From contig OU015538.1 of NCBI GenBank assembly GCA_907165065.1, positions 19,297,165 to 19,361,164 on the forward strand: a stretch of DNA of 64,000 bases, in the 5' to 3' direction. Position 1 is the stretch's first letter, and each line of letters starts with the position of its first letter. The translations under genes and the position numbers were made by a program. The notes under the pieces were generated by a model. That model had not been told where the DNA came from, ran no database searches, and was given only the letters and a program-made list of their open reading frames with translations. Shown piece by piece: positions 58,340-64,000 of the stretch. This DNA is from Caprimulgus europaeus (taxonomy: Eukaryota; Chordata; Aves; Caprimulgiformes; Caprimulgidae).

Positions 58340-61300
58340 CTGTAAGGATAAAGAATAATAATGAGGTTCAAACACGTTTTCTGAAAGGCAGAGCAATCAG
58401 CAGCATGATTTTCTCCACTATAACCCCCATGCACAGTAAAGGTTTGTCTTCATAAATGGCCTTTATAAAACAGTTCATCTCAAGATACTTAAGAGATTCC
58501 ACAAGTTCAGAACTCATTTTACTGCAACCCAGGAAACACAGCAAGAATTACAGAAGGAAGAACAGAAGAGAGAGTTTGTCATCAACGAGAGTGTGGTAAT
58601 TGGTTATGTCTGCAACTACTACACTTAGAAAGCAAAAATGTATCAATAAGTAAAATTAAATGTCTAACAAAAAAATCTTAAAAATTAACCCAAAATTGCC
58701 TGTTACAGTCTAAGAGTCACAAAAAGTTTTACTACTCTAAGATACTGGTGAATAAAATTTAGTAGCTGACACTCTTTATCAAGAGTGATGACTCTGAGTA
58801 TATTCCCAGTGAAAGTGTGCATCAAAAATTTGACTACATCTTCACCCTGGAAGAAATTATGATTTTAACCACTTTATCACTTGAAAACATATAAATCCAT
58901 GAAGATTACTGTATAATATACACCTGATTACAAGATGCAGTGAAAACAAATCCAAATACTATTATGTAAAATTGACTTATCTTTTTTTAATGTATTCAGC
59001 TTAGTCACTCTGATTAGTTGGTCTATATGTACAAAATGCTCATTTTATTTATATATCAAGAATTACATTCAAACTACTAGAAGTGTAGAAGTAACACTAT
59101 TTTGGTAAAAGGGGTATTCAAGTAGATATCCACATATAAACCCCAAATAGCCAGTAGAGAGGCCACTGAACTAAGCACCTTTCTGATGTACGTATTGCCA
59201 ACACACTTCTCTTGGTGGATAAAATTGGCCCCTGTGCAACGCTTAACACCCGCTGAACTCCTCTAGACAGGGAACACTGCCACAAAATGCAAACAAAAGC
59301 TGAGTTAAACACCTCCCAGGGACATAGCCATGTACTGCACACACAACATTAAAATATGTGCATGCTAGGAACCCGCCACAGCGATCCCAAACTAAGCTCT
59401 TCCCACTCCCAGACAGGATCCCATAACACCGCTTTTCATCCCCGCCCTCAGGAACTTCATTTCTATTTCACAACCTTACACTGTCAGCAGAGTACAGAGG
59501 TCATTGAGAGCAGAACTAGATACAAGGTAGGCAAGTACAAATAAGTACTTGATTTAATTCTAGAACCTATGAAAATCATGTATTTTGATGAGAATTAAAT
59601 GGAATATGTTAAAAAATTGCTATGTTTTAGCTGTTGCTTCTTCTAAATAAGAGATCAGGTGCATTGCTTAAAAACCAGCAAACCTGGATCAGTATTAAAA
59701 AAAATTAAAATTTCCTCAGGAAAAGAGTTTTTTAATTAAAAGCATTTTAAATCTCTATTAAAATCAATGCCAGCAACATCAACACCTTAAGCTGTCAGGA
59801 CCTGACAGGCACTGCACGGTGTCTGTGTTACCTTGCAGGACAATGAGAGCAGTAAGAGTATGAACGCCACGGACGAGACAGCCACAGAGACCTTGCCATA
59901 TTCCCTTGACACTTAAGTTTACCAGCACCAGGTTATCAGTACACCCTTATATCCAGCATGGGAGTGTTACTGCATCTGCTAACTGGAATTTCTTATGCTG
60001 CCAAAATTGAGTTATTAGAAGAGAGAATTGTGTATCCTCTACTAACAGGAAACGGGAAGATGCTAAAAGATCCATATCTTGGGAAAAGTATTTCCATGGA
60101 TCTACTGTGTTTGAGTTTATTAAAGATCATTTTCTTTTCTGCATGGCTTTTAACATGTCTAAAAGTTTCTTAACCAAATTCTTCAATATGATACACATAC
60201 ACTTAATGTTAACACAATGAACATTTCCACAGCACATGTGAGTCTTTGAAGGCCTGGAGGTAACTAAGAGCACAAGGCAGGAGTGATGATATGTACAGCT
60301 ACACAACTAGACATACTGCCACGACACAGAAAGAATATTTAAAGGCTGGGGGGAAGAAATAACTTAATTTTAACCTGTTACTGTAATTTTAGAGCTGGTA
60401 GGTGGTAGCAAAGTTCTTTTTAAATCTGCAACTCAAGCAATATAAACTTTTTCTGAACTCACAAATTTTATAAACATAATGCATTATCATAGAAAATAAA
60501 TATTCAGTACTGGAAGGTTATTTAACAACAGCAACTTCCTACTGAACAGTGGAGTAATCACACATATGTGATAAGAAATTTTCTTTATGGCAAAAATTTC
60601 CAACTATTTAACTAATACTGGGCAACAGTTGACTGTACACCACTGTGTAGCTGGTGAAATAAGAATAAACATACAATTTTACATTAGTTGCCTTATCAGG
60701 ACATCAAGGTCAATACAACAAAGATTACATAAAGAAAAAAAAATGAGGAATTTTTCAATTTTACTATTTTTGTAAGAATAAATATTTTCAGACAAAAATA
60801 TAAAGTAAAAGACATGAATATAGCATGTATGCTCACATGCTATAATTCACCACTTCAAGCAAAGCCCCCAAATTTTTAATAACCTTTAAAAAAATAGGGA
60901 GCCCTGTTTTAGAAGGGCAAACTTACAACATTGTTTTTAAAATCAATGGTTACTCCCACACCATCATCCATCCTCTGTTTTTTCAAAGATCTTCAGTCTT
61001 TACAATTTAAGCTAAAGTAATGGAAACCTATCAGGAAGTCTGGAAGAGGACTTCTGGAAGAGGCCCCTATCCAGGGCCTCTGGAATCACTTTTCTAAAAA
61101 AGCCAAAGTGAAATATAACAAAATTTGGGAAATATCACCTGGACTGAGAAAATGACACCGATACAGACTGGCTTTTGTAAGATGCTGCCATTTGTTTCAA
61201 ACACCTCAACAACAAAAGACTGAACAGGCAACTGCTACTGCTTAAATTGCTGTCTTAGATGAAGTAAATTTCATTGCTTCAATCTGTTTTTAAACACACT

Positions 61301-64000
61301 CAGACAAGGGGAAAACAATCAACAGAGCAGACATATAACCTCTGTCAAGTTCCAAAATACTAGGGTTCTTTTAAAAAAGATTGTGTAAATATTCTATTGT
61401 GTAAGTAGGACTTCAGTCACAGGCTGCTAACCCATCAGTGCTACATTATCTGATGATGTTTCCCAGAGAGAGTTCTCAGGAACAGGAATGCTCACTTTAT
61501 GTCAATGGGATATGAAAGTGTCTTCCAGATCTGACTCATCCACCAGAAGCAACTACACATTATTATCTCGTCACTTAAAATTAACTGAAAAAACACAACG
61601 GAGAACCTTTATAAATAAACGCTGAATCCTCCTGAAGAAACAAGGTTTAAAGGAAAACTCAGCACGCTTCCAGTTTTAAACTTACCTGACTTTGCTGTTT
61701 TCAGGTGTGTGATGTCCAGATTCACCGTGGATTGCCAGCTCCCAATTCATGTGATGCCTCAGCATGCACTATGCTGGTGATATCACACCCACCACAGGAG
61801 CCCAAAGGGATAACATCAGGGCAAGATAAGTCCTGTGGTTTTACAATGCTTCATTTTTTTTCTCTAATGTCTGATATACTTATTTGATATATCCCAGAGG
61901 TTACAATATAGGAGTATTAATATTAAAATGTTTAGCAAACTATGTAACACTGTACTGTAACAGACTAAAAAGGAGGTGGTGGTGGAACAGTACCTTACCC
62001 CTAAAGGCCAGCTCCAGTGTTGTTCTTTGGTGGGTATGAGGTCACCAACATAGTGCATGCAGGGCCGGCACACGGATCGGGAGCTGGCAATCCCCTGTGG
62101 GTCTGAATATCGCAAACCTGAAAAACAAAAGAGGGGATGCTTTGAGCTACACGAGAGCCACCTCCTCCCTGGCAAAGCGGGATGGACTGTTCACCGCGAT
62201 CCCATCTCCGCGCGAGACGGTCTGGGCTCATGACCACACCATGTGCACTCATTTTGTGTGACTTCCCTATGTAAAAAGTCCCTTTCAGACAGGTATCCTG
62301 GACATTTAAATCAAGGGACCATGCACATCTCGTGGTGTATGTTGTGAACGCGCCAAAAAAAGATTTCTAAGTCTTACACTTATTCAGGCTGATTTAAAAC
62401 AGCTGAATTCACCTGCACTGAGGGAGCAGAGCAGTGATAATCTTCCAGGGAAAGTCTCCAATTACAAAACCAGGTGCAGCCAGTTTACAGAACTATCAAG
62501 ACAAACTTATTTTCCAAGTAATATTTACACAAAAATATGATTACCAATACTCTATAAAATATCTACATGGGAATGTCATCTTAAAATGATGAAAAACCAT
62601 CTTTCAGTATATTTAAACTGTTACTCCCAACAAGAGGACAGTGAGAATTCCACACTCAGCTCAGCTTCATACCCTAAAATGTAATTTGGAAGTTCTCAAA
62701 ATGGGTCCCACAGAACAGCTGGTGGATTTCCTAGGACATCATGTGTCATTTTATGTAAAGCTCCCCTTTTTAGATGCTAGATTTCACTAAAAGACAGCTA
62801 AGTATTTTGAGATTATTTAAAACTATAATTATGATGTGATTTACATTATTAAAAAGTTCAAGCCCTATACATACACCCCAAAAGAAATATCATTAAATTA
62901 GTTTTCTACAATATTTACTGAACATTTGATAATTTAAAAAGTAAATAAAAAAAAGGTTCTAAACTGCTTGATAAACTGAAGCATTTATCTATTGTACAGA
63001 TAGAACAGATTATCTTCATGAACTAACAAATTCAAGGCTAATTTGAATTTTTTTTTTTTTAAAGAGGACAACTGAGTAAGATTGATTCATTTTTACTGAA
63101 AAAATATCAATAGCAGGTACTTCGTTGAGTCAAGCTGGCATACCCAGCATAATACAACACCAAAACTTAGCAGAGGCAAGAGACTGCCTTAATTTATCTA
63201 AATTCATTAGCTGAAACAAAATTCTAGATTAATAACGTAGCTTCCAACTGCGATTACTCAGGCATACCATGATTATATACAAACATAAATCTAATTTAAT
63301 GAAAACCAGGTCTCAGACTGGCTTTGAACCATTGCAGAAGATATCAGGAGGATTGAGAACACTGACAAAACCACAGCTGGAACAGACACAGCTGGGGTGA
63401 TCAGGTAGCTGGTACCCAAAGCTGGAGATGCTCTGGTTGAAGTGCAGTGATCATCATTACCAAACTCATCTAGCTCAGAAGGAATTCCAAAATTGACTTT
63501 ACTTACAATGACAAAGGTGCAGTTGGAAATAGTGCAGTTACAGAATAAAACTCATCATAAGTACTCTGTCAGAAAGGAGGAATTTCTTCAATGAAACAAC
63601 TGACTGTCAAAAATGGTGTTCCCTTATTTACAAACACACAGGAATTTCTCAGTTGTAGGTGTAATTTGCTTTTAGACTGAAGTTTTCTTGGGTTCTTTTT
63701 CCAAAAAAACCTTTTTGACTTCTACTAGAGACATATGGCATTACAGTAATGATAGGATGATGAAAAAAAATAACTGCTGTCCATCCTATACTGAACAAAA
63801 AATAAATACCAAAAATATTCTTTTGCATAAGGGACATAAATGCTATGAAATATTGAAATCATTACAATCACTAATGAATCATGTCCTCTGTCTTGAAATT
63901 TTTAATCAAAGCAGCTGGCTGTGAACAGACTGACACTGGGACACACTTGGCACTGCCATTTTTTTTAACATATTGCTTCTGACTAAATAAAATCTGGTTT
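58340..64000 (-). other. ZNF711: ZNF711 intron, running off the window
   Basis: The exon for the bulk of the acidic domain should be an open minus-strand frame of several hundred bases; none exists here, so it must be beyond 64,000. The stretch is AT rich and non-coding apart from the inverted pair near 61.7-62.1 kb. Confidence 0.75.
61694..62124. repeat. Inverted pair of about 100-bp sequences in ZNF711 intron
   Basis: Left arm about 61694-61796 (+) and right arm about 62028-62124 (-) are roughly 75-80% alike in opposite orientation, separated by about 230 bp of AT-rich DNA. Each arm begins with a pyrimidine tract and CAG. Both translate in the same frame to related peptides (CD-Q-HRGLPAP...ACTMLV-S-PP). 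Could be two copies of an unrecognised repeat or a foldback element. Confidence 0.7.

Overview
The window is vertebrate nuclear DNA, most probably from a bird. It has intron/exon genes with GT-AG splice sites, a CpG island over one promoter, a 5'-truncated CR1 retrotransposon ending in the ACAGAATC-type octamer typical of avian CR1, few interspersed repeats and long AT-rich non-coding stretches. Two genes are identified with confidence, POF1B on the + strand and ZNF711 on the - strand, in tail-to-tail (convergent) order. From memory this is their order on human Xq21, so the locus is probably the avian equivalent of that block (chicken chromosome 4). The species cannot be fixed from the sequence.

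Layout: bases 1 to about 24,450 are the 5' flank of POF1B. I see no convincing gene there, but there is a fossil LINE reverse-transcriptase 3' end (about 20.5-21.0 kb), some low-complexity tracts, and one broken, protein-like reading frame (9,982-10,509, - strand). A CpG island (about 24.48-26.1 kb) carries the first coding exon of POF1B. The remaining 13 coding exons run from 31,314 to 41,198 and give a predicted protein of about 623 residues: an N-terminal Gln/His and Pro/Cys-rich head, then a long coiled coil. From 41.2 to 49.1 kb lies the gap between the two 3' ends. It holds several exon-like blocks on the - strand (45.4-48.2 kb) that I cannot assign to a known gene. ZNF711 runs from its probable poly(A) signal near 49,114 rightward: the stop and the 12-zinc-finger exon (50,783-51,960), then five upstream coding exons to 58,339. 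The large acidic N-terminal exon and the promoter lie beyond the right edge, so the gene is partial; 58,340-64,000 is intron and contains an inverted pair of about 100-bp exon-like sequences.

Function: POF1B is an actin-associated, junctional and cytoskeletal epithelial protein. ZNF711 is a ZFX/ZFY-family transcription factor. They are neighbours rather than members of one pathway. The most interesting items are an SPRR-like Cys/Pro repeat block in the head of this POF1B, the unassigned - strand exon-like blocks between the two genes, the inverted exon-like pair in the ZNF711 intron, and the broken frame at 10 kb. Exon boundaries were set by hand from splice sites, reading-frame phase and remembered human protein sequences; none was checked by alignment or RNA data.
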